DNA from: Butyrivibrio sp. MC2013
GTDB lineage: Bacteria; Bacillota; Clostridia; Lachnospirales; Lachnospiraceae
DNA: 64,000 nt
Assembly (NCBI RefSeq): GCF_000424585.1
Contig: NZ_AUKE01000005.1
Coordinates: forward strand, 184,498 to 248,497
Direction: 5' to 3'
The position numbers and the translations under genes were made by a program. Positions within the stretch are counted from its first letter, which is position 1, and every line of letters begins with the position of its first letter. Shown piece by piece: positions 1 through 8,196 of this stretch. Below the pieces are notes generated by a model, which saw only the letters and a list, made by a program, of their open reading frames with translations, was not told the origin of the DNA and did not search any database.

Positions 1-616
1 CAATTATAATAATTTTCTTTAATTTTACATCATTTCCTGACAGTTTAAAAGCCCCCGAGAGGTTCCTGCGTCTTCCTGCCGCAGTGAGCAGCTTTTGAGG
101 AGCTGTATTTCTTACCCTCCGTGCAAGAGCTTCGCTGCAGGCTATGCCCGTTCTCTTTGAAAGAGCTCTTCCAAGAAGCGCCGCCTGATTATAGCCTCTT
201 GTGCGCATGCGTCTTGCATGAAGGGGCACAGGAACAATAAGGTCTGCATCCAGTGAATCTATGCGTTCTCCCAGGCATCGGACCATATCCATGGCATATA
301 CATCTGCATATTCCCTTCTGCCTGCATACTTGAGCCTGTATATCCCCGGGGACACCGCTTTGTATACATAGAGGGAGTAGCCTTTGTCAAAATAGAAGTC
401 TTTTCCTTTGCAGACCCTGCAATACTCATCATCCGAATAAAAAAGAGGCCTGCCACATTGGATGCAGGTGCTGTAGTTATCTGCATAATCCGCTTTATTT
501 CTGCAGCTCTCATGGTAATAGAGCCCGGGGCGGAGCACCTCGTCGCAATAAGGGCACCTCCTGGGAAATAATAGCGAAACAGCCTTTTCGTACACAATCC
601 TTGTGTGCTTGTTCAT
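1..616 (-). CDS. comF: ComF family phosphoribosyltransferase, cut by the window edge
   Basis: The reading frame begins at an ATG at 616 and is still open at base 1, giving 205 residues of a family that is usually about 230. The N-terminus carries CPYC, followed by CIQCG and CRVC pairs, a zinc-ribbon arrangement typical of ComF proteins. The central block LIVPVPLHARRMRTRGYNQA matches the family signature of type I phosphoribosyltransferases. The PRPP-binding loop expected near the C-terminus lies beyond the left edge. In competent bacteria ComF assists DNA uptake inside the cell; in other species the role is unclear. It sits 55 bp downstream of recD2 on the same strand and is probably cotranscribed with it. 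Family assignment is firm; a competence role here is inference. Confidence 0.8.
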   Translation of the reverse strand, partial: MNKHTRIVYEKAVSLLFPRRCPYCDEVLRPGLYYHESCRNKADYADNYSTCIQCGRPLFYSDDEYCRVCKGKDFYFDKGYSLYVYKAVSPGIYRLKYAGRREYADVYAMDMVRCLGERIDSLDADLIVPVPLHARRMRTRGYNQAALLGRALSKRTGIACSEALARRVRNTAPQKLLTAAGRRRNLSGAFKLSGNDVKLKKIIII

Positions 617-671
617 GTGAATCTGTAGAATCCTTTCTGCATTGTTCTAAAGCTACGTAATTTATCTGATA

Positions 672-2927
672 TCACTCATCTTCAGAGCTACCGGCATATA
701 CTTCCCTGATCCTGTCGGATAGAGCCGTATATCTTGCAAGCTGGCTCTTGTTGGCGATCATCTCATCCACGGCCTGCCTGCTGCCCAGTATCACTACGCA
801 GGACCTTGCTCTGGTCACTGCAGTATAGAGAAGATTCCTGTTCATCAGCATCTTAGGTCCTGACAGAAGGGGAATGATAACAGCAGGGTATTCACTTCCC
901 TGGGATTTGTGGATAGTCGTTGCATAAGCCAGCTCCAGTTCATCCAGCTGTGAAAAAGTGTAGGTAACCCGTCTTCTCTCATCAAACTCTACGATCAGCT
1001 GATTGGCAGTGGGCGTAATACTTACTATAGTGCCCATATCCCCGTTAAAGACACCTGTCCCTGTCTCAATAGGGATATTGTATCTTCCCAGAATCTCCCA
1101 ATCGGCCTGGTAATTGTTCTTGATCTGCATGACCTTATCTCCTTCCCTGAAGATACGATCACCGCTTGTGTACTCCTTCTTGGAAGGATCTGCTGGATTA
1201 AGATATTTCTGCAGGATGCTGTTGAGATTGTTGCAGCCAAGGGCTCCTTTTCTCATAGGCGTCAGGATCTGTATGTCCATAGGCGAGCAGTCCACATAGG
1301 ACGGGAGCTTGTCTCTGATCAGCAGCACTGAGTTGCCACAGATGGAATTATAGTCCCCTCTTTCCAGAAAAAAGAAGTCTTTGCTCTTGTTATCCAGGCT
1401 GATATCCCGGCCCTCGTTGATCCTGTGGGCATTCATGACAATATCGCTCTCTTCAGCCTGCCTGAATATCTTGTTAAGGGTGATAGTAGGGAATACCCCG
1501 CTGGATATAAGATCCGACAGCACCTGTCCCGGTCCCACGCTGGGCAGCTGATAGGAATCGCCCACCAGTATAAGGTGCATCCCCGGGACCATAGCCTTTA
1601 AGAGAGCATGGAACAAATGTATATCCACCATGGACATCTCATCTATGATCACAACGTCTGCTTCAAGGGGATTATCCTGGTCCCTGTTAAACCTGGCGCT
1701 AGCCACCGAAGGATCATCGTCATCATCCCTGACGCCGCCTGCTATCTCCAGTAGCCTGTGGATAGTCCTGGACTCCCTGCCTGTAGCCTCCGTCATCCTC
1801 TTGGCCGCCCTTCCCGTAGGCGCAGCCAGCACTATATCCAGCCCCTCCTCCTCATAATAGCTGATAATGGCATTAATAGTGGTGGTCTTACCTGTACCGG
1901 GGCCACCAGTCAATATGAGGATGCCATTTCTGACGGATTCCATCACGGCTTTTCTCTGAAGGTCGTCAAGCTCAATGCCTTTCTCTTTTTCCAGAGATCT
2001 GATTCTCTCCATGCGCTTCTCGTAGCTGCCTGAGCCCTCTCTTACATGATCATGGATATTCAGATCCCTTAGCCTGTAAGCGCAGTCCTTCTCTTCTCTG
2101 TAAAAAGAAGATGTGTAGATTCTGTCATCCCCGGTATGCACAAGCTTTCGCAGCATCACCAGGTCGTCTATCATGGGCTCTATCCTCTCCGCTTCCACAG
2201 AAAGGAGCGAAGAAGCATAATTTACCAGCTTGTCCTTGGGCAGAAAAGTATGACCGTCCATGGCTGAGAGCTGCATGGAATAGATAATGCCGCTCCTGAT
2301 CCTGAAATCACTGTCCACAGATATCCCCACCCTGGACGCGATCTCGTCAGCTGTGCGAAAGCCTATACCGCCTATATCCTCCGCCAGCTTGTAGGGGTTC
2401 TCCTTGAGTATGTTATATATTGATGCTCCGTATTTATTGAAGATCTTGACCGACATGGTCCCTGAAATGCCATAACGCTGCAGGAAGATCATCACATCCC
2501 GCATGTCCCGTTTCTCCTGCATCTGCTGTGCAACAGACTGGGCCTTTTTCATGCTGATGCCCTTGATCTCAGCCAGGCGCTCAGGCTCTATCTCGATGAT
2601 CCTGAAGGTATCCTCCCCAAACTTTTTGACAATCCTCGCAGCCATAGCAGGGCCTATGCCCTTAATAGCTCCAGAGCCCAGATAACGCTCCATAGCCTGG
2701 GCATCCTCAGGTTCTACAACCCGATAGCTGCGTACCTTAACCTGCTCACCATAAGCAGGGTGAGATACGATCTCACCCTCTATTTCCAGCGTATCCCCAA
2801 CATCTGCGTCTCTGAATGTGCCTACGCAGGTCATCTCTTCCCCATCGATGATCACGTTTGCTACGCCGTAACCGTTTTCTTCGTTTTTATAGACAAAATG
2901 GTCTATATACCCCTTAAAATTATCCAT
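672..2927 (-). CDS. recD2: RecD2-type ATP-dependent DNA helicase
   Basis: This 751-residue protein is an SF1B 5'-3' DNA helicase of the RecD2/TraA group, which works without RecBC and helps with repair and stalled forks. It has an OB-like N-terminal region, helix-hairpin-helix segments near residues 80-130 (GAIKGIGPAMAARIVKKFG is one), Walker A GGPGTGKTTT near 340, Walker B IIDEMSMVD near 430, and the C-terminal UvrD-like motif TIHKSQGSE near 675. Length fits the family (700-800). The ATG at 2927 gives the usual start but has no strong Shine-Dalgarno. It lies 102 bp after the rod-binding gene and before comF, all on the same strand. The helicase identity is secure; its biological role in this organism is inferred from the family. 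Confidence 0.93.
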   Translation of the reverse strand: MDNFKGYIDHFVYKNEENGYGVANVIIDGEEMTCVGTFRDADVGDTLEIEGEIVSHPAYGEQVKVRSYRVVEPEDAQAMERYLGSGAIKGIGPAMAARIVKKFGEDTFRIIEIEPERLAEIKGISMKKAQSVAQQMQEKRDMRDVMIFLQRYGISGTMSVKIFNKYGASIYNILKENPYKLAEDIGGIGFRTADEIASRVGISVDSDFRIRSGIIYSMQLSAMDGHTFLPKDKLVNYASSLLSVEAERIEPMIDDLVMLRKLVHTGDDRIYTSSFYREEKDCAYRLRDLNIHDHVREGSGSYEKRMERIRSLEKEKGIELDDLQRKAVMESVRNGILILTGGPGTGKTTTINAIISYYEEEGLDIVLAAPTGRAAKRMTEATGRESRTIHRLLEIAGGVRDDDDDPSVASARFNRDQDNPLEADVVIIDEMSMVDIHLFHALLKAMVPGMHLILVGDSYQLPSVGPGQVLSDLISSGVFPTITLNKIFRQAEESDIVMNAHRINEGRDISLDNKSKDFFFLERGDYNSICGNSVLLIRDKLPSYVDCSPMDIQILTPMRKGALGCNNLNSILQKYLNPADPSKKEYTSGDRIFREGDKVMQIKNNYQADWEILGRYNIPIETGTGVFNGDMGTIVSITPTANQLIVEFDERRRVTYTFSQLDELELAYATTIHKSQGSEYPAVIIPLLSGPKMLMNRNLLYTAVTRARSCVVILGSRQAVDEMIANKSQLARYTALSDRIREVYAGSSEDE

Positions 2928-3004
2928 GTGTTACATTCTAATGACATGGAGCATAAAAGTCAAAACCGCTGGTATTCTATATTTACTGTTTAGATATAAA
3001 AAGC

Positions 3005-3036
3005 CCCCCAAAATCCACTGATATGAATATCACTGG
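3005..3036 (-). terminator. Possible weak terminator after the flagellar genes
   Basis: On the minus strand a 10-bp stem with one mismatch (arms 3015-3024 and 3027-3036) overlaps the stop codon of the rod-binding gene and is followed by TTTT, a G run and TTTTT. It could partly separate the flagellar genes from recD2. The interrupted T tract makes this uncertain. Confidence 0.35.
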
Positions 3037-3437
3037 GAAATACTCCCCGGATCTTCTCCCATATTACGCTTTAGATTCTCATAGAGCATTGCTGCCAGCC
3101 CCGTACTCTGAGTCTCACTTGTCTGAACTGCCAGACTCTGCAGGGTCTGGCTCTTAAAATAATCCACAAGAGAGTTGGAACTTGTCATGGACAGAGCATT
3201 GCTCATATCACTGTCATCTCTCTTAAAGGCATCCACGGTCCCCGACATCTCCTTGTAGACCTGCTCCAGAAAATATGCTTCAAATTCCTTGCAGGCATCC
3301 ATCAGTTCCTCGTCTGTGGCATTTTTATCCGCAGTCTTACCCACAGTCTCCTGCATCTTTTTGCTGTACTCATTACCGATCATATAATTGGTATAAGCAG
3401 CCGAATTGATACCGTTTAATGAACTAAAATCTGCCAT
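3030..3437 (-). CDS. Rod-binding protein (FlgJ N-terminal domain type)
   Basis: The 135-residue product contains the block ELMDACKEFEAYFLEQVYKE, typical of the rod-binding domain of FlgJ, which helps assemble the flagellar rod in the periplasm or cell wall. No C-terminal muramidase domain is present, as is usual for short rod-binding proteins of Gram-positives. The start at 3437 was chosen because AGGGGGG lies 6 bases upstream; an earlier in-frame ATG at 3455 overlaps the flhP stop as TAATG but lacks a well-placed site. It is the last gene of mbl-flhO-flhP-rod-binding. Family call is from motif and context; which rod protein it binds cannot be told. Confidence 0.82.
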   Translation of the reverse strand: MADFSSLNGINSAAYTNYMIGNEYSKKMQETVGKTADKNATDEELMDACKEFEAYFLEQVYKEMSGTVDAFKRDDSDMSNALSMTSSNSLVDYFKSQTLQSLAVQTSETQSTGLAAMLYENLKRNMGEDPGSISQ

Positions 3438-3454
3438 TAGAGTCCCCCCTATCA

Positions 3455-4279
3455 TTATCTCTTAAGCTGATTTGCAGTCTGCATCATAGAATCTGTTGTG
3501 GTGATGGCTGTGGAGTTCATCTCATAGGCTCTCTGGGCCACGATCAGGTTGACCATCTCAGTAGCCACATTTACATTGGAACCTTCCAGATACCCTTGCC
3601 TGAGGATACTGCTGGTCAGATCCTCATTTTCAGCTTCATTCATGGCAGGTCCGCTGGCAGCGCTCACTGCCCAGCTGGTACTGCCAAGTCTCTCCAGGCC
3701 TCCGGGATTCTGGAACTGCCACAGACCTATCCTGTGTCCCACCTCCTGGGGTACGCCGTCTTCATCAGGATAATAAATGGTACCGTCTATACCTATGGTG
3801 ATCTTATTGGATACTTCTCCGTTTTCCAGCCTGATCTCTTCGCCCTCGGTATTAAGTACAGGATTACCATCTGATGTGGTCAGCACCAGGCTCTCTCCAT
3901 CGGGATCTCCAATAGCCCAGATAAAGTCACCGTTTCTGGTAAATACCTGGCGTCCGTCAGCATCATTATAAGAGAAGAAGCCATCTCCGCTTATAGCCAC
4001 AGCGCTGGTACTGGGATTATCAAGTAGCGATCCCTGGGAAAAATACTGAGTCAGAGCTGCAGTCCTGACGCCCAGTCCCACCTGACTGGTAGTAGGCTTG
4101 GGATCACCATTGGCAGTTGTGGTCACCGTGTTCAGATTCTGATAGAGAAGGGACTTGAACTGCGCTCCCTGAGCCTTGAAACCTGTAGTGTTGACATTGG
4201 CCAGATTGTTGGCGATGGTATCAACATTTGTCTGCTGTGCATTCATGCCTGTTGCGGCTGACCATAAGCTTCTTACCAT
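3455..4279 (-). CDS. flhP: Flagellar basal-body rod protein, FlgG/FlhP type
   Basis: This 274-residue protein has the flagellar rod/hook N-terminal motif (MVRSLWSAATGMNAQQTNVD, then IANNLANVNTTGFK) and the C-terminal motif EGSNVNVATEMVNLIVAQRA that define the FlgE/F/G family. These proteins form the axial rod outside the membrane. AAGGAGG lies 7 bases before the ATG at 4279. The order mbl-flhO-flhP is that of Bacillus subtilis, so I use that symbol; FlgG is the equivalent name elsewhere. It follows the paralogue flhO by 107 bp and touches the rod-binding gene. The family is certain; whether it is the distal or proximal rod subunit is not decided by sequence alone. Confidence 0.9.
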   Translation of the reverse strand: MVRSLWSAATGMNAQQTNVDTIANNLANVNTTGFKAQGAQFKSLLYQNLNTVTTTANGDPKPTTSQVGLGVRTAALTQYFSQGSLLDNPSTSAVAISGDGFFSYNDADGRQVFTRNGDFIWAIGDPDGESLVLTTSDGNPVLNTEGEEIRLENGEVSNKITIGIDGTIYYPDEDGVPQEVGHRIGLWQFQNPGGLERLGSTSWAVSAASGPAMNEAENEDLTSSILRQGYLEGSNVNVATEMVNLIVAQRAYEMNSTAITTTDSMMQTANQLKR

Positions 4280-4386
4280 AATATAACCTCCTTGGAACCA
4301 TGATACTGAGGTATCAAACTCTTTGATCTGTCAGTTGATCGATTGCTATCATCCTGTTTTAATGTTTCATATGTTTAAAGAGGAGC

Positions 4387-5196
4387 TTAGCCTCCTATCC
4401 TTCCTATCTGCTCTACTGCCTTGCCCAGCGTGTCATCGGCCGTCTGGATAAGTGTTGCAGCAGCTTCATAATGCCTCTGTATATTGATGATATTTACCAT
4501 CTCATCTACTACGGACACATTGGACTGTTCCAAAAAGCCCTGGACTATCACCGCATTTGGAGCAGTGGTCCTCACAGCTTCAACCGTTGGCTCGTAGAGA
4601 TTTTCTCCGTATTTTGCCAGGGTATCGTAGTCTTCAAAGTCAAATCGTCCGATTGTAGCTACCACCTCACCATCCTGGATGATCTCGCCGTGGGTATTGA
4701 CCTGGGCATCCTTTGTAGGATCCACAACAATATGCTGATCCTCTGTATCCAGCACAAAATCTCCATCCTGGGTAACAAGCTCACCTGCTGCCGTAAGAGT
4801 AAGATTGCCGTCTCTTGTATACATTGTGGTCCTCTGACCTCTGATATGGTCAGCCACATTATCTGTTTTACTGGTGTAATCTATGGCGAAAAAGCCTTTG
4901 CCGGAGATAGCCAGATCCCAGGTATTATCGGTATTCTTCATTGGTCCTTCGGTCCAGTCGGTGTATTCTTCACCGATCCTGACTCCGGGCACAATGTAAC
5001 CTTCTCTTCTGGGATAGGTTCCGGGCTCAGAAGTATCTTTGATCTTGAGGGCCAGCTGTTCTCTGAAGGTCTGCTGGCTTGAACCCTCTTTTTTGTAGGC
5101 CGTGGTATTGGCATTTGCCAGATTGTTGGTAGCCACGTCCATTCGGTGCTGTTCATTTATCATTGCCGTCCAGGCAGTGTAGAGTCCTTTTACCAT
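4387..5196 (-). CDS. flhO: Flagellar basal-body rod protein, FlgF/FlhO type
   Basis: A 269-residue paralogue of the next gene. It has the N-terminal motif MVKGLYTAWTAMINEQHRMD with TNNLANANTTAYK, a central region with GFFAIDY and YTRDGNLTL as in FlgF/FlgG D1 domains, and the C-terminal motif EQSNVSVVDEMVNIINIQRH. It should be a structural subunit of the flagellar rod. A purine-rich AGGAGGAGG lies about 10 bases before the ATG at 5196. It stands between mbl and flhP as in B. subtilis. The gap to mbl holds three hairpins that may set its level. FlhO and FlgF are alternative names for this position. Confidence 0.9.
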   Translation of the reverse strand: MVKGLYTAWTAMINEQHRMDVATNNLANANTTAYKKEGSSQQTFREQLALKIKDTSEPGTYPRREGYIVPGVRIGEEYTDWTEGPMKNTDNTWDLAISGKGFFAIDYTSKTDNVADHIRGQRTTMYTRDGNLTLTAAGELVTQDGDFVLDTEDQHIVVDPTKDAQVNTHGEIIQDGEVVATIGRFDFEDYDTLAKYGENLYEPTVEAVRTTAPNAVIVQGFLEQSNVSVVDEMVNIINIQRHYEAAATLIQTADDTLGKAVEQIGRIGG

Positions 5197-5217
5197 AAAA
5201 AGAGCCTCCTCCTGAAT

Positions 5218-5302
5218 GGGCTGCGTCTGCAGCCCGCATGATAAGGAATATTACCACCGGTAATGCTTATCATGCATAAACGCTGTATCTGTCAAGATAC
5301 GC
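5218..5302 (-). other. Three contiguous hairpins between mbl and flhO
   Basis: Three inverted repeats lie end to end: 5218-5235 (7-bp perfect stem, 4-base loop), 5236-5275 (10-bp perfect outer stem plus a 6-bp inner stem with a 3-base loop), and 5282-5302 (5-bp stem, extendable past a bulge). None is followed by a good T run in the mbl direction, so they look more like RNA processing or stability elements than a simple terminator. They end 22 bases before the flhO start codon. Confidence 0.6.
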
Positions 5303-5336
5303 TTTTCAGAAGAAGGCTTAGTATTCTGACTCAGTA

Positions 5337-6329
5337 TTATCTGTTTCTGGACTCAGAGAGGAATTCCACATATCTGCCGGTACCAATAGCAACCGCTGTC
5401 ATGGGATCCTCGGCTGTCATAGTGTTGATGCCGGTCTTTGCAGAGATCAGGTCCTCAAGTCCTCTAAGGAGTGATCCGCCACCTGTCAGTACGATACCGC
5501 GTTCTGCGATATCAGCAGACAGTTCCGGAGGAGTCCTCTCAAGGACATCATGTATCTCCTTGATGATCTGATCTGTGCACTCTCTCAGTGCCTCTTCTGT
5601 TTCTTCGGAGCTGACCTTTACAGTCTTGGGAAGACCTGTTACCAGGTTCCTTCCTCGCACATCCATATAATCTGTTTCAGCACGGGGATATGCGCTTCCG
5701 ATATGTATCTTGATATCCTCTGCGGTTCTGTCACCGATCAGAAGATTGTGCTTCTTTCTCATATACTTCACGATAGCTGTGTCAAAATCATCACCGGCTA
5801 TCCTGACTGAAGCGGATACAACTGTGTATCCAAGGGATATAACTGCGATATCTGTGGTACCACCACCTATATCTACGATCATGTTGCCGCAGGGCTTTAC
5901 AATATCAATACCTGCGCCAATAGCAGCTGCAAGAGGCTCCTCAATGATCTCAACGCTCTTGGCGCCTGCGATCAGAGCTGCATCCTCAACAGCCTTACGC
6001 TCTACCTCTGTAACCTCTGAAGGTACGCATACAGCGATAATGGGTCTTCTGAATACCCATCTTCCCAGAGCCTTGCGGATAAAGTGCTTCATCATCTGCT
6101 CGGTGATCTGGTAGTCACTGATAACACCTTCTCTCAAAGGGCGGACTGCAACAATGTTACCGGGGGTACGACCAAGCATCTGACGGGCATCCTCACCAAA
6201 AGCAAGGATCTTGTCAGTATCACGATTATAAGCAACTACTGAGGGTTCTTTAAGAACTACTCCTCTTCCTCTTACATATACCAGAATGCTGGCTGTACCT
6301 AAATCAATTCCTATATCTGAATATGACAT
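5337..6329 (-). CDS. mbl: MreB/Mbl-type rod-shape actin homologue
   Basis: The 330-residue product is a bacterial actin of the MreB/Mbl family that forms filaments under the membrane and guides lateral wall synthesis. It begins with the phosphate-1 motif DIGIDLGTASILVYVRGRG, has MLGRTPGNIVAVRPLREGVI, the phosphate-2 motif MIVDIGGGTTDIAVISLG, and the adenosine motif IVLTGGGSLLRGL. Length matches Mbl (about 330). Its position directly before flhO-flhP is the Mbl arrangement of B. subtilis, so Mbl is the better name than MreB; no mreC or mreD is next to it. AAAGG precedes the ATG at 6329. Family certain, Mbl versus MreB likely but not proven. Confidence 0.92.
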   Translation of the reverse strand: MSYSDIGIDLGTASILVYVRGRGVVLKEPSVVAYNRDTDKILAFGEDARQMLGRTPGNIVAVRPLREGVISDYQITEQMMKHFIRKALGRWVFRRPIIAVCVPSEVTEVERKAVEDAALIAGAKSVEIIEEPLAAAIGAGIDIVKPCGNMIVDIGGGTTDIAVISLGYTVVSASVRIAGDDFDTAIVKYMRKKHNLLIGDRTAEDIKIHIGSAYPRAETDYMDVRGRNLVTGLPKTVKVSSEETEEALRECTDQIIKEIHDVLERTPPELSADIAERGIVLTGGGSLLRGLEDLISAKTGINTMTAEDPMTAVAIGTGRYVEFLSESRNR

Positions 6330-6386
6330 GAATGTATCCTTTCAACTATCTTCATAGTAGTTTCTTCTGCGTATAATTCACACAGT

Positions 6387-6415
6387 ATTATAAACTAAAG
6401 CAACTGATTTGGAAA
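6387..6415 (-). promoter_or_regulatory. Candidate promoter for mbl-flhO-flhP
   Basis: On the minus strand a perfect TATAAT (plus 6387-6392) stands 58 bp before the mbl start. The -35 at 17-bp spacing is the weak TTTCCA (6410-6415). The -10 is convincing; the -35 is not. Confidence 0.45.
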
Positions 6416-6651
6416 CACTCTTTATAAAATTTTCCCAAATCCCACCTGAAAAAATAGTTAATTTGCCATACTGCAGAGTCACAGGAATCAATTATCAATG
6501 TCCAAGTACGCCATCCATAGCATATATAATATCCCTATTCAGTTACTATATCGGTCCTATTGATAAATTACTTAAGAATAGGGGTAAGCAAATAAAAGCA
6601 TCCCCCATGCAATTATTGCATCCAGACGGATAGCCCTCGGCTTATTGCCAT
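6416..6651. other. Gene-free stretch between the metK terminator and mbl promoter
   Basis: AT-rich, with no open frame that has a ribosome binding site. The only structure seen is an 8-bp inverted repeat (CCCTATTC near 6532 and GAATAGGG near 6575) with a long loop. I see no gene here. Confidence 0.5.
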
Positions 6652-6683
6652 AAAAAAAAGGACTCTGAAAGCCCAGAGTCCTT
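6652..6683 (-). terminator. Intrinsic terminator of metK
   Basis: A 9-bp perfect stem (6658-6666 with 6675-6683, loop 6667-6674) is followed on the minus strand by eight T. It starts 12 bases after the metK stop codon. Confidence 0.93.
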
Positions 6684-6694
6684 GATGTATCAAA

Positions 6695-7888
6695 TTAAGC
6701 GTTTACTGCAGCCTTAAGAGCCTCAGCCTTGTCTGTCTTTTCCCAAGGGAGACTTAAATCGTTTCTGCCAAAGTGTCCATAGCTTGCTGTCTGCTTGTAA
6801 ATGGGCCTTCTCAGATCCAGCATCTTGATGATGCCTGCAGGGCGAAGGTCAAATACCTTACGAACTGCCTCTGTGAGTGCTTCATCAGATACCTTGCCTG
6901 TACCAAAAGTGTCAACCAGGATAGATGTGGGCTGTGCTACGCCAATAGCGTAGGAGAGCTGGATCTCAGCCTTATCTGCAAGACCTGCTGCCACGATATT
7001 CTTGGCAACATAACGAGCTGCATAAGCACCGGAACGATCAACCTTGGTGCAATCCTTACCTGAGAATGCGCCGCCGCCGTGACGTGCAGCACCGCCATAT
7101 GTGTCAACGATGATCTTACGGCCTGTCAGACCAGCATCACCCTGAGGTCCGCCGATAACGAAACGGCCTGTGGGATTGATATAGATCTTGGTATCAGCAT
7201 CTACCATAGCAGGATCTACAATAGCATCGATCACATGCTTTCTGATATCCTCATGGATCTGCTCCTGAGTCACAGCTTCGTCATGCTGAGTGGATACTAC
7301 GATAGCTTCCAGACGGATGGGTTTTCCATTCTCATCATATTCTACAGATACCTGGCTCTTGCCGTCAGCACGCAGGTAAGGCAGAGTGCCATTCTTACGA
7401 ACCTCTGTCAGCTTCTTGGTCAGCTTGTGAGCAAGAGATGCCGCATAGGGCATATACTCCTCAGTCTCATTGGTAGCATAACCGAACATCATACCCTGAT
7501 CTCCGGCACCGATAGCTTCGATCTGCTCATCTGTCATGTGGCTTTCTCTGGCTTCAAGAGCCTTGTCAACGCCCATGGCGATATCAGCAGACTGCTGGTC
7601 AAGAGCTACCAGAACTGCACATGTATTGCCATCGAAGCCCTTTCTGGAATCATCATAGCCGATCTCGCATACAGTCTTTCTTGCGATCGCAGCATAGTCA
7701 ACATGAGCCTTGGTTGTGATCTCACCTGTTATAAGAATGAATCCTGTACATGCAGCTGTCTCACAAGCAACTCGGCTCATGGGATCCTGCTCCATGCAGG
7801 CATCAAGGATAGCATCAGAGATGTTATCGCAGATCTTATCCGGATGTCCTTCTGTTACTGATTCGGATGTAAAAATAAACTTGTCCAT
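6695..7888 (-). CDS. metK: S-adenosylmethionine synthase
   Basis: MetK makes S-adenosylmethionine from methionine and ATP in the cytoplasm. The 397-residue protein has the standard length and all signature blocks: [17 protein letters not shown] at the N-terminus (ATP and magnesium binding), [12 protein letters not shown] near 126, [20 protein letters not shown] near 272 (the glycine-rich P-loop-like region) and the GHFGR block near the end. It is monocistronic: a SAM-I riboswitch with its terminator lies upstream and a strong terminator lies directly downstream. Expression should therefore fall when SAM is plentiful. Identity is secure. Confidence 0.98.
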   Translation of the reverse strand: MDKFIFTSESVTEGHPDKICDNISDAILDACMEQDPMSRVACETAACTGFILITGEITTKAHVDYAAIARKTVCEIGYDDSRKGFDGNTCAVLVALDQQSADIAMGVDKALEARESHMTDEQIEAIGAGDQGMMFGYATNETEEYMPYAASLAHKLTKKLTEVRKNGTLPYLRADGKSQVSVEYDENGKPIRLEAIVVSTQHDEAVTQEQIHEDIRKHVIDAIVDPAMVDADTKIYINPTGRFVIGGPQGDAGLTGRKIIVDTYGGAARHGGGAFSGKDCTKVDRSGAYAARYVAKNIVAAGLADKAEIQLSYAIGVAQPTSILVDTFGTGKVSDEALTEAVRKVFDLRPAGIIKMLDLRRPIYKQTASYGHFGRNDLSLPWEKTDKAEALKAAVNA

Positions 7889-7917
7889 TATAATTACCTT
7901 TCCGCGCTGTGCGCATT

Positions 7918-7944
7918 AAAAAATCCGTTTGCAGAGCAAACGGA
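7918..7944 (-). terminator. Attenuator terminator of the metK SAM riboswitch
   Basis: An 8-bp perfect stem (7924-7931 with 7937-7944, loop 7932-7936) is followed on the minus strand by six T. It lies between the aptamer and the metK start, where an S-box expression platform is expected; it should form when SAM holds the aptamer closed. Confidence 0.93.
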
Positions 7945-7964
7945 CCTGATTTAAAGTTAATCAA

Positions 7965-8081
7965 ATCCCCTTATTGCTCGAATCAAATGCTCAATACTCG
8001 CTCAGGTTGGCACCTTCCTTGATAAAGGGGTTGCCGTGGCTTCACAGGTCCTATGTACCTCCACCACTCTGAATAAGAGAA
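7965..8081 (-). promoter_or_regulatory. SAM-I (S-box) riboswitch aptamer
   Basis: Read on the minus strand, the region has the S-box consensus in order: CAGAGTGGTGGAGG, then CCTGTGAAGCCACGGCAACC, then AAGGTGCCAACCTG. The two ends pair as a P1 helix (8072-8081 with 7966-7975) using Watson-Crick and G-T pairs. It binds S-adenosylmethionine and controls metK transcription by choosing between antitermination and the adjacent terminator. Aptamer, platform and regulated gene all agree. Confidence 0.95.
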
Positions 8082-8150
8082 TATTATCTGTATTCAATTG
8101 GGAAATGATCATACGCGTCTGAGATATGATTATCTCTTAACGTTCATCTT

Positions 8151-8179
8151 ATAATACTATCTGATCTTGTATTAATCAA
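8151..8179 (-). promoter_or_regulatory. Probable metK promoter
   Basis: TTGATT (8174-8179) and TATTAT (8151-8156) are separated by exactly 17 bp on the minus strand, about 70 bp before the riboswitch P1 helix. The promoter starts only 18 bp past the tex stop codon, so tex read-through would also enter the riboswitch. Confidence 0.7.
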
Positions 8180-8196
8180 GAGGTAAAATATTTTTT

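Noticed and set aside
259..597. A 112-codon frame on the minus strand near the left edge
   Set aside because: Another frame of the same strand encodes the ComF zinc and phosphoribosyltransferase motifs; this one is its frame shadow.
7079..7861. A 260-codon open frame on the plus strand
   Set aside because: It is the antisense shadow of metK, whose protein sequence is unmistakable.
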